Positions 58,549 through 64,000 of a stretch of DNA of 64,000 bases are shown here, in pieces. The stretch lies in assembly GCA_011037195.1 (NCBI GenBank), contig JAAEAF010000094.1, positions 248,001 through 312,000 of the forward strand. The letters run 5' to 3'. Positions within the stretch are counted from its first letter, which is position 1; the number at the start of each line of letters is the position of its first letter. The notes under the pieces are model-generated. The model ran no database searches and was not told the DNA's origin. It saw only the letters and a program-made list of their open reading frames with translations. The stretch comes from Triatoma infestans. Its lineage: Eukaryota > Arthropoda > Insecta > Hemiptera > Reduviidae. The position numbers were made by a program, and so were the translations under genes.

Positions 58549-61500
58549 CAACCTCAGCAAAACTGGTATAGAGAGGCACTTCGCGGCCCGAGTGCAAGTG
58601 AGGCACGGGATTCAAATCTATTTTTATGATACTAGCGGGGAGAGGAGATCAAGATCAGAAACTACTGTTTCATTTGTACTGCAGGACTTCTCTTACTTAT
58701 CCAATATGGTTGTGGAATATCACTGCCTGCTGCATCTCGAAACTCAGAGAGCTTTCCTGAGTCCCAACCCTTCTCGACCCATTCACCGAACGATTACGGG
58801 TAAACCCTGTATAATAAGAGGGATTACCTCCACATTGCCCTCCATGGGGCATTTATTTCTGCCTGCCGACGCTCTGTTTTTAAACATTTTCACAGCATAC
58901 ACCCGAGCAATATTGTCAGCTTCCGGGGTACACTATAGTGACATCAGTCAAAAATACTGGGCCCAGCAGTTTGTCATAATCACTAAAGGTTTTTCTAAGT
59001 TTATATAATTTTTTAAATAAATTTATATAAAAATTAAATATCTAATCATAAATCAAAAGACTATATTATTTTTACTTTTCAAACAAGATGTATTCTATAT
59101 TTTCCATATTATAAATTGTATGATGTATAACTTGTTTTTGGAACCATACTCCATTCTAAAATGTTGTATGGGGCTTGACCACACAGACAATAAATAAATA
59201 GGTAAGTAATAAAACAATAAAAAAAAAAAAAATTCGTAATCGTTCTGGTCAGGTATTAATGTCGACGCGGTCGGTCAGAACTGCACGATCCCAATTTAGT
59301 GAATTTTGTGCGCTTTCGATGACCGGCAGTGGATCATACTTGAAGTAAAGAAGGGGCGCATTGAATCAGACCCAGATTCTGCGCAAGTTCGCGGCACAAA
59401 GTTTATGTGTAATTATGAACAATTTTACAATTTTTTTTTTGTTTCCAGCCGTCAAGAAGAATTAGAAACAAAAATTAAGAGCAAAACAGAGTGTAATCAA
59501 GATGTTATTGAAGAATTTAAAGATTTATGCGAAAAGTTAGAAGAAGATGAAAATGTTATAAAAGCATTTTTATTATTAGTTAATGATGTAAAGACAATTT
59601 TCTTTATTTTAAAATTTAAATTATTATTTAATTTTTTATTATTGCTGTAGGAGAAAATATTAAAATTATGTCTAATCTTCAAAACTGAGTTTAAACCGGA
59701 AATAATTGCGACCAAAAGAGATCTATTTTGCCACCCTATTATTTGCAGGGGTGAGACTACTCACCTACAGCACCTCTTCCAGATTGAGATCTCTGAGGAA
59801 TCTCGGGATCCGGAAAATACCAAGAAGAGTATATCTTCCTCCAACGCCTGGCAACTACCCACGATTCCACATCTTCTCTGGATGATAGCATCGCAGTCCG
59901 TTAAGTGATGTGTTGGAGTCTCCTCCATTTCCCCACAGAATCTACGGGTGCTCTCATGTTCTAGGCCCTGTTTCTCCAGGTGCCCCCTGAGTGTACAATC
60001 TCCGTGATAAAACTGCAAACTTCAGATCTTTTCTGGTTATATTCGACCAGGCAGGTCTTAGCTTGTCTCGGTCTGGCTTTCCAGAACGGTGCTTTCTTCA
60101 CGTCCTCCTCATTTCTAAGTTCTTGCCGAAGAGACTGGTCGCATGATACACAGAAGGGTTCAGGCCCCAAAAAGGAAGGTGCAGCGCCTTTTCCCGCCAG
60201 AATGTCGGCCATCTTATTTCCTTCCACGTCAACTTGCCCTGGCATCCAAAATATAATATATTGCAGTTACTCCAATTGAAAAAAAAAATGCTGATACTTT
60301 CTTTAAACTTGAAATTTTTTATTTACTTTCTCTACATAAATTGGCAGGTTTTACTTGAATGTGTTTACATTTTAATCCAGAAGATAGCGAAATATCATTG
60401 AACAATCCTAATATCATTAAATATTGCCTAACAAGTCCCGAAAATTGATTTGTCCAAAAAAAATGTTTCAAATAAAAGTGATACGTATAAATATATATGT
60501 AAGGTAACTGGAAAAGTTTTGATAATTGACTTTAGGTGAAATAAAAGTTCTGTGAAATTTTAAATAAAAATTTATTCAATTTATGATATAATTTCCTATA
60601 GCAACCTTTCCAGTAAATTTTTCCGGCGGTCAGGCAAGGCCTGGAACCCTCTAATAAAAAAATCTTAATTTATGTTATTGTTTCTTCAAAAGTGAATAAT
60701 TTTCCGATTAAATGATTTTGTAATGAGCGGAACTGATGAAAATCCGTTGAAGCAAGATGAGAGGAATAGGAAAGTTGGATAAGTCCCAGTTAAGCTGTTT
60801 GATTTCCTCCCTAGTTTGCCAAGATGTGTGAAATCTGGCATTATCCTGCTGAAAAACAAATCCTTTTCGATTGGCTAAAGCAGGTCTCCATTTTTGAATT
60901 GCAGACTTCAGTATCTAATTGACAATATTGAATAGAATTAATGGTTTCATTTTTACGAAGCAGTTCTTAGAAGATAATACCTCGGCAATTCCATCAAATT
61001 GATATCAAAACATGTTTGGGTGCAAGCTGTAGAAGAAACTAATAATTTTGTGAAACTCGAGTGGTCACAAAACGCGAAGGAAAATGAGTGGAGCAGCGCT
61101 AATGACTAGGGCAGTTGATGCGCAAAAAACAAAAATCATGAAAAAAAATAGACAAATTACTGAATGTACTTTCTTATTCATTCCAATAACTCATTATAAT
61201 AAAGCCATATGAAACGCGAATGCTCCAGCCAGGCTTTGATGTCAATTGGCTAGATCCGCTTCCTAATGACCAGCTTCTTGATCTCAGTACATTGTTGTAT
61301 CCTCCCGTAGCGATCCAAAAATGGACCACGATTTTTTTTTTTTTGCCTTCGCTAAGAGATGTGGAACCCAATTGTGGGCAAAACAAGTAATGTTTTCAGT
61401 GAATGCTCAGTGCGTGCGTCGCTACTGTCGTTCTGATTTTTTAAGTAAACAGTAGATAGGCCAAATTTGATATTTCATTCCGGATAAATGTTTAAAGAAA

Positions 61501-62950
61501 ATGGCACCTTGAACTGCAACAGAAATAATTCGGCTTTATAAGAGAGCAGCATGTGTTTTCATCGCTAGCCGCTAGAGCTCGAATAGTATCCATATCGTGC
61601 TGCCATCTAACCAGACTAAATTGCACCATACTTTCATTGCAGGAAACATTAATAGATAAAACTTACAAACCAATTTAAGAATTTTCCACTTTTTAAGAAC
61701 GTTTTTTTTTAAAAGAAAGTTGTGAGAATTGCAAAAAAAAAAAGAAAGTCAAAAGTGTTTCTTCTATATATAAATATGAGATTTATATTTTCTGTTGCGA
61801 TCGTTCGAAATTGAATTTCTGTTTTATCATCTCCAAATGTAAAAAACACGTTTTTAGCTAATGTTGTATGTTTTTATGATAAAAATAACCCAAAATGAGG
61901 AAGCTCAAATGAAGGCAGCTCAAAGCCCAGAGTTGCGTTTTTATTAAACAGTTTTTCCAGTTTTCGCGATTTGCTCCATAAAAATTTTTTAACTGCAGTA
62001 AGAGAAAGTCGTGTGAGTGTTTCACACCAAATTTTTTTCTTATGTAAATTTTTCATAAAATATAATATTTTTTCGATCACAAGTTGAAATTTGATATAAT
62101 CTGAAGTTGAAATTTGATATACATTTATTAAAATGCATATAATATTGCAATGGTTAAAAACTCTTAAATACTCGAGCGGCGCTCTATTCAAATCAACAAA
62201 GCTTGTGCAAATTTAAAGTTAAACTAACTGACTTTGAATTGGCACAATAAGCCTCAATGGGTAGGCTGCAGTGCCTGGGTTCGAGTCCCCCCTCATTCTA
62301 ATTCTAACTGACTTTGAAAACCTACTCTGTAAAATCGCACTTCTGGCTGACCGATTTCCTTCAAATTTTGAATTCTATTAATGCATCTAATGTTTATTAA
62401 TAAACATTCAGGTACTTCGGATGATGGATTTTGCTTATAATCTTGGTGTCTCTGCAGTGGCAGTGCCTAAACGGAATACCAAGTTTGAACTTCCTGCGAC
62501 TTTCGTTTTTAGATCACATACATACAGAGCATTGGCTAAAAACATACAGGGGATCCCCCAAACGGGGAAAAATCAATTTCGAAAATTTGGCACGATTGCC
62601 ATACTTCCTCTTGCAGGTAGGAGTAAGAGAAAAACTAAATTTTAAGTTTGAAGCCAATTTGTCAGTTATAACTATTTAAATTACAGTAAGGGAAAGTCAT
62701 GTGAATGATTCACACCAGATTTTTTTCAATTGTATTATTTATCCAGAAAATTGAATTTAATGGGGTTCTGAGACATCAGTACCTTAAATAATTCCTTTAG
62801 TTATGATTGCAAAACTCAGTACTGGCTATCCTTGCAACTAATAATATTTTCCTTTTATTAATACAGCCATTCTTGTTCCAGGTGTACGCATTAAATCATC
62901 AAATCGAGAAATTGATGAAAAAGAAAAAGCAGAAACCTAGAAAATATTGA
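45982..62950 (+). CDS. gene 2: 426-residue lysine-rich protein of unknown function, whole gene
   Basis: Eight exons join with GT-AG splices and matching phases: 45982-46051, 49212-49339, 49437-49503, 51657-51853, 54997-55466, 58349-58489, 59449-59587, 62882-62950. The total is 1281 nt including TGA. N-terminal 88 residues are polar with Tyr/Asp. Residues about 105-125 are acidic (VEEEATTSEEEEQEVKED). About 138-154 are very basic (KKEFRKKKRKMKCEK), a likely nuclear or nucleolar signal. About 155-230 are Lys/Asn-rich. A more ordered core follows (IGNYLTPTFAAVMKRTEKF and EQIPFIAGQSLNKSHNLAAR), then helical charged text (EELETKIKSK, EEFKDLCEKLEEDENV) and a basic end (LMKKKKQKPRKY). No signal peptide or membrane segment. 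I do not recognise the family. Nuclear location is inferred from composition. An in-frame ATG at 45940 is an alternative start. Confidence 0.75.
46204..46418 (+). mobile_element. tRNA-derived SINE with Gln-like head
   Basis: Box A TGGTCTAGTGG at 46210-46220 and box B GGTTCGATTCC at 46253-46263. An anticodon-stem-like hairpin CTCGC-CTTTGGT-GCGAG would present TTG, so the head resembles tRNA-Gln. The head passes without a tRNA 3' end into an unrelated body (GGGGAGCTACAAATGTAGCG, GACCGCGGCGTACTTACC), then an AT-rich tail. It lies inside a fragment of the main interspersed family. Confidence 0.75.
46588..46783 (-). mobile_element. SINE, AGCTAAGTGG family, diverged copy
   Basis: Plus-strand text TTGTTTAAGGGACATATGCA, CACTGCCGGCCTCCGGGCAG and CATTGAACAAATCCCATCCC matches the layout of the copy at 38298-38537. 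The tRNA-like boxes are degraded. Confidence 0.5.
47018..47895 (+). repeat. main interspersed family, near-complete copy in gene 2 intron 1
   Basis: Starts ACTTTCTCTTACGCCTAGTA, has TTTTCACCGGAAATACATG and a TG run (47155-47186), and ends GGAGAAAGTCGAGTATGTTC. The second half-body has a CATAGGAAGTGCG in place of CCGGAAGT. Confidence 0.7.
48439..48472. repeat. (TG)n microsatellite
   Basis: About 34 bases of TG outside the main interspersed family. It is flanked by two related blocks, GAGCGAAAGATAAAATTAAT (48214) and GAGCGAAAGGTGAGATTAGT (48561), about 345 bases apart. Confidence 0.9.
48660..48995 (+). mobile_element. LINE remnant, RNase H tail
   Basis: A plus-strand frame reads EPLCRLCQEVEETASHLL before a stop, preceded in another frame by GLFKGHG-like text and followed by broken frames. 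CRLCxExEETxxHLL is the Cys-rich end of RNase H-bearing non-LTR pol proteins. It lies in intron 1 of gene 2. Confidence 0.6.
49212..49339 (+). CDS. gene 2 exon 2
   Basis: 128 nt, acceptor TTTTGTATCAAG, donor AATAAG|GTAACT, phase 1 to 0. Encodes ENETYGTVYEQGYSIDYVKG then RGDPVEQYYRVEKYHDGNVS. It contains an RGD triplet, without any sign that the protein is extracellular. It lies in unique sequence between repeats. Confidence 0.75.
49437..49503 (+). CDS. gene 2 exon 3
   Basis: 67 nt, acceptor TTTTTTTTTAACACAG, donor ATAA|GTAAGT, phase 0 to 1. Encodes EKLLVSSSNQWQETVMTNSS and two more residues. A nearby GTACTT four bases downstream is a weaker alternative donor. Confidence 0.7.
49641..50335 (+). 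repeat. main interspersed family, near-complete copy
   Basis: Starts ACTTCCTGTTACTAATAATA, has ACCAGAAATACACG, a short TG run, CCCACCGGAAGGTGCC and two half-bodies. Ends AGAGAAAGTCGTGTGAGTGTTT with the full hairpin terminus CACACCAGATTTTTT. Lies in intron 3 of gene 2. Confidence 0.75.
50570..50665. repeat. AT-rich GATATAAT tandem stretch
   Basis: Imperfect repeats of ATGATATAATAT-type text with internal palindromes. No coding content. Confidence 0.7.
50690..51045 (-). repeat. main interspersed family, reverse 5' half
   Basis: In reverse it starts AGTAAGAGAAAGTATTGCAG and contains CACCGGAAATGC. It faces the copy at 49641-50335 head on, so the two could pair as a long hairpin in the gene 2 transcript. 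Confidence 0.6.
51214..51523. mobile_element. inverted-repeat (foldback) element with CGACCGG arms
   Basis: Left arm about 51214-51335 and right arm about 51398-51523 are inverted copies: TATTTTCCGTGATAGCCTGC, ATCATCGACCGG, CATCAGGATG and GTGTGATAAC occur in both in opposite sense. The loop is about 60 bases of AT-rich sequence. There is no ORF. Located in intron 3 of gene 2. Arms differ by small changes, so it is not a recent arrival. Confidence 0.75.
51657..51853 (+). CDS. gene 2 exon 4: acidic and basic stretches
   Basis: 197 nt, acceptor TCTCCTTTTCAG, donor GAAAAG|GTAAAT, phase 1 to 0. Encodes an acidic run (EEEATTSEEEEQEVKED) and a basic run (KKEFRKKKRKMKCEK) that would serve as a bipartite-type nuclear signal. 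Confidence 0.75.
51940..52140 (+). mobile_element. tRNA-like SINE, Thr-like head
   Basis: Box A-like TGGTGTAGTGG (51945-51955), anticodon-loop-like CTTGTAA, and a weak box B GTTTGAGAGCC (51989-51999). The acceptor stem does not close, and a body with GCTTTCGTCCCCTGGTGTAC follows. More likely a SINE than a functional tRNA gene. Confidence 0.5.
52320..52420 (-). mobile_element. SINE fragment, AGCTAAGTGG family
   Basis: Plus-strand AGCTGTAGAGATTCCTCTGA and CGCTATGATTGAGCTAATCC match the head-side half of the copy at 20100-20322. The tail half is missing. Confidence 0.5.
52740..53722 (+). repeat. main interspersed family, long copy
   Basis: Starts ACTTTCTCTTGCACCAAC, has a TG run (52898-52917), AACCGGAAGTGC near 53002 and GGCCGGAAGTGCG near 53270. 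Ends AAGAGAATGTGGCGTAAGTG with CCATACCAGATTTTTTTTT. Confidence 0.7.
53723..54311 (+). repeat. main interspersed family, copy leading into a 22-bp tandem repeat
   Basis: Follows directly after the previous copy. Has TTTTCACCGGAAATTC, ATCAACCGGAAATGCG and a second half-body with GACCGGAAATGCG. Its 3' end is replaced by the 22-bp array that begins at GAGTTTTATGG. Confidence 0.65.
54312..54497. repeat. 22-bp tandem repeat, eight copies
   Basis: Unit GTTTTATGGTGCCTTGTTTACA repeats with no variation visible, ending in a partial unit. It arose at the GAGTTTTxxGG site of an interspersed-family copy. Because 22 is not divisible by three and the unit has no stop in some frames, spurious ORFs (MVPCLQFYGALFT-type) result. 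Confidence 0.95.
54997..55466 (+). CDS. gene 2 exon 5: largest exon, probable core
   Basis: 470 nt, acceptor TTTTATGTTATCAG, donor TCAAG|GTGAGT, phase 0 to 2. Lys-rich first half (ALKPGSRKVKDTKQKKNAAN), then HIGNYLTPTFAAVMKRTEKF, IPFIAGQSLNKSHNLAARLQ and KLQISKIDLILSNQMHMINN. The mix of hydrophobic and charged residues in the second half suggests a folded or helical region. Confidence 0.8.
55501..56490 (+). repeat. main interspersed family, best full-length copy
   Basis: Starts ACTTTCTCTTGCTCCTAGAA and ends GGAGTAAGAGAAAGTTGTGT plus GAGTGTTTCACACCAGATTT. In order: CACCTGGAATACACG, a TG run (55624-55645), CTCAAAAACAAAAATCCGTAG, CAACTGGAAATACCAC, and three half-bodies, the last with ATCCGGAAGTGCG near 56348. 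About 990 bases, in intron 5 of gene 2. Confidence 0.75.
56500..56720 (-). mobile_element. LINE remnant, RNase H tail
   Basis: On the minus strand a frame gives LLQKLHRIRIETGPLCNEDD after RMLT, resembling the LTGHG..LHR..I..GPLC end of RNase H-type non-LTR pol proteins. The rest (EELMDAASSVKSINGLLEEE) is in another frame. Confidence 0.5.
57000..58235 (+). repeat. main interspersed family, two partial copies
   Basis: First copy (57000-57683) has AACCGGAAGTGCCAC and ends GGAGTAAGAGAAAGTTATGT with the hairpin terminus. A second, body-only copy (57684-58235) ends CCAATAAGAGAAGGCCGTGT. Both in intron 5 of gene 2. Confidence 0.65.
58349..58489 (+). CDS. gene 2 exon 6
   Basis: 141 nt, acceptor CTCTTATTTTAG, donor CTGGA|GTAAGT, phase 2 to 2. 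Encodes SFTQTMLPAIADCNNRSSFQ and KNKLIKNVLQTLHSNFSQDL. Flanked by interspersed repeats on both sides, none entering the exon. Confidence 0.75.
58510..58541. repeat. (TTA)n microsatellite
   Basis: About ten TTA units at the start of intron 6 of gene 2, 20 bases after the exon 6 donor. Confidence 0.9.
58545..59448 (+). other. gene 2 intron 6, unidentified sequence
   Basis: An open frame at 58592-59008 (with GHLFLPADALFLNIF and SASGVHYSDISQKYW) has less AT-rich composition than its surroundings, but I recognise no family and it has no splice support. A second patch at about 59250-59400 (DDRQWIILEVKKGRIESD) may be a transposon scrap. Both are unassigned. Confidence 0.3.
59449..59587 (+). CDS. 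gene 2 exon 7: charged helical segment
   Basis: 139 nt, acceptor TTTTTGTTTCCAG, donor AATGAT|GTAAAG, phase 2 to 0. Encodes RQEELETKIKSKTECNQDVI and EEFKDLCEKLEEDENVIKAF, then LLLVND. Heptad-like spacing suggests a short coiled coil. Confidence 0.75.
59745..60290 (-). mobile_element. LINE remnant, RNase H domain and Cys tail
   Basis: Minus-strand frames give PGQVDVEGNKMADILAGKGA, FLGPEPFC, KTCLVEYNQKRSEVC and, after a frameshift, LEKQGLEHESTRRFCGEMEE. GNxxADxLA is the last conserved RNase H block, and the Cys-rich tail follows as expected. The text is closely similar to the remnant at 1742-2600 (YNQKRSE, GLEHxST.RFCGxMEET), so both come from one LINE family. Lies in intron 7 of gene 2. Confidence 0.7.
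60525..60890 (-). mobile_element. mariner-type transposase C-terminal remnant
   Basis: Minus-strand frame reads RPALANRKGFVFQQDNARFH, TSWQTREEIKQLNWDLSNFP, then SLQNHLIGKLFTFEE after a break. QQDNARxH..xxT with a W.L..P..SxxLAxxD-like block is the second catalytic Asp region and C-terminus of a mariner transposase. Only the last third remains, with frameshifts. Confidence 0.7.
60890..61440. other. unidentified sequence in gene 2 intron 7
   Basis: Follows the mariner fragment. A minus-strand frame at 61386-61174 (GGYNNVLRSRSWSLGSGSSQ) has no recognisable homologue and no splice support. Probably decayed element sequence. Confidence 0.3.
61440..62040 (+). repeat. main interspersed family, copy sharing a duplicated 3' block
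   Basis: Body text with a 5' end eroded, ending GCAGTAAGAGAAAGTCGTGT plus GAGTGTTTCACACCAAATTT. The end and the next 120 bases reappear at 63769-64000. Confidence 0.6.
61929..62164 (+). repeat. duplicated block, first copy
   Basis: From TTTTTATTAAACAGTTTTTC to AATGGTTAAAAACTCTTA. The second copy is at 63769-64000. The two are nearly identical, and this one carries an extra internal GTTGAAATTTGATAT duplication of about 20 bases. Confidence 0.85.
62330..62722. repeat. main interspersed family, reverse 5' part then plus 3' end
   Basis: Reverse-orientation body and 5' end (GCAGGTAGGAGTAAGAGAAA near 62615 in plus orientation), followed by a plus-strand hairpin end at 62685-62722 (AGGGAAAGTCATGTGAATGA). 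Lies in intron 7 of gene 2, 160 bases before the last exon. Confidence 0.55.
62882..62950 (+). CDS. gene 2 exon 8: basic C-terminus and stop
   Basis: 69 nt, acceptor CATTCTTGTTCCAG, phase 0. Encodes VYALNHQIEKLMKKKKQKPR then KY and TGA. The frame continues the previous exon exactly. Confidence 0.75.
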   Translation: MYALNHQIEKLMKKKKQKPRKY

Positions 62951-63640
62951 TTGTATTAATGGATTGTTTGACAGCCATTTTGAATGTTTACTGTTTTATC
63001 TGTTATGTCATTTCTTTTTGCCAAGTCACTTTTCAGTAAAATGATCGTCAATATTCTGTTGTATGTTCGATAATAAAGTACAAGTGGAAGATCGATCAGG
63101 TTTTTTTTATTAAGTATTATTATTTTTAATTCTACCTTTTGGACTCGAATTATTGTTGATCGATTTTTTAGCTTTTCATGATCTTAATACAAGTTGCTTT
63201 AATGGATAATATGATGTATAGTTAGTATACCAATTTAAAGAATCCCAATGTGTCTTTATAGAGAAAATGCAGAAAACGGAAAATTTCATGCCTAAATTAG
63301 CACTTCCTGTCAATCTCTTATTTTTAAAGTCGGAATTATGGGAACATATTTAATTTACGTATTGTATAAGGTAGTAGCATCGTACGTTATTGTGACGGGA
63401 GGGGAGAGGAGAGTCTCCACAACTCCTCCGTGTTCCTAAATACATGTGCCTACTTTTGTGCACGGATATATAAATATTTACAAAAACAAAAACGTGGTTT
63501 ATTGTTATGCTCTTCACACACACACATTTATCTGACACATATAAAAACATGTATTCACAGTGAAAAACTCAATTTTGAAAAGGACTATGCAAGCATGATT
63601 GCTTTCCAGCTTTGCGGAACCAACCACAACAACTCATTTT
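62951..63640. other. 3' flank of gene 2, no gene seen
   Basis: Contains the 3' UTR and poly(A) signal of gene 2, then AT-rich sequence with a short CA-rich patch near 63515. No coding exon recognised. Confidence 0.5.
63072..63077 (+). promoter_or_regulatory. poly(A) signal of gene 2
   Basis: AATAAA 121 bases after the TGA of gene 2, followed within 30 bases by a T-rich stretch (GGTTTTTTTTATT), the usual arrangement for cleavage and polyadenylation. Confidence 0.65.
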
Positions 63641-63768
63641 AAGGTACTTTTGGGGTTAGGTTTTCCTCTAGCGTGCTATTTCCATTTATTATCCACAATT
63701 ATTTGTGCCATCTAAGTAGAACTAAATATGTTGCAATATTTCGAGTTTCCAAAAAAATGAGTTAACCA

Positions 63769-64000
63769 GAGATTCGTTTTTATTAAACAATTTTTCCAGT
63801 TTTCGCGATTTGCTCCATAACATTTTTTTTAACTGCAGTAAGAGAAAGTCGTGTGAGTGTTTCACACCAAATTTTTTTTTCTTATGTAACTTTTCATAAA
63901 ATATAATATTTTTTCGATCACAAGTTGAAATTTGATATAATCTGAAGTAATATACATTTATTAAAATGCATATAATATTGCAATGGTTAAAAAACTCTTA
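63769..64000 (+). repeat. duplicated block, second copy, runs to the window edge
   Basis: Nearly identical to 61929-62164, about 1.84 kb away, including a unique-looking stretch after the hairpin end (ATAATATTTTTTCGATCACA). It continues off the right edge, so the true extent is unknown. Confidence 0.85.

Noticed and set aside
61174..61386. Minus-strand frame GGYNNVLRSRSWSLGSG as a terminal exon
   Set aside because: No matching acceptor, no upstream exons in phase, and it lies among decayed element sequence.
62255..62300. tRNA-like GGGTTCGAGTCCCC
   Set aside because: Only a box B is visible; no box A at the right distance and no cloverleaf.

Overview
Eukaryotic, most likely insect, nuclear DNA. 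It is AT-rich and gene-poor, with GT-AG introns, a Jockey-type LINE, several LINE remnants ending in RNase H, a mariner remnant, tRNA-headed SINEs, and one abundant interspersed repeat family that fills much of the non-coding space. The CLIP-domain serine protease homologue points to an arthropod. Hemiptera is only a guess.

Two spliced genes can be assembled by joining exons by hand. Gene 1 (minus strand, 26114 down to 1029, nine coding exons) encodes a secreted, catalytically dead CLIP-domain serine protease homologue of the scarface/CLIPA type, nominally 2865 residues. Its order is signal peptide, Pro/Gln/Ser-rich segment, six-Cys CLIP domain, second six-Cys CLIP-like domain, DDGQY repeats, about 40 copies of a 36-residue Pro/Gln/Ser repeat in one 6-kb exon, then a trypsin-like domain. 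The catalytic Ser position is Ile. A dense cluster of indels at about 6055-6365 breaks the reading frame of the 6-kb exon, but the frame is the same on both sides, which looks more like unpolished sequence than a dead gene. A 12.7-kb intron splits the first CLIP domain and carries a decayed Jockey LINE on the opposite strand.

Gene 2 (plus strand, 45982 to 62950, eight coding exons) encodes a 426-residue lysine-rich protein that I could not assign to a family. It has an acidic stretch, a strongly basic NLS-like stretch and a basic C-terminus. A consensus poly(A) signal lies just downstream.

The 20 kb between the genes (26.1-46.0 kb) and most introns hold copies, in both orientations, of a repeat that begins near ACTTTCTCTTACTCC, ends near GGAGTAAGAGAAAGT plus a GTGTGA/TCACAC hairpin, carries an internal TG microsatellite, and repeatedly contains CCGGAAGT, the core bound by ETS-class factors. 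Nested inside are an 891-bp foldback element (23293-24183), a second long inverted repeat (51214-51523), and several SINE copies. I saw no convincing stand-alone tRNA, rRNA or other RNA gene. The two genes show no evident functional link.
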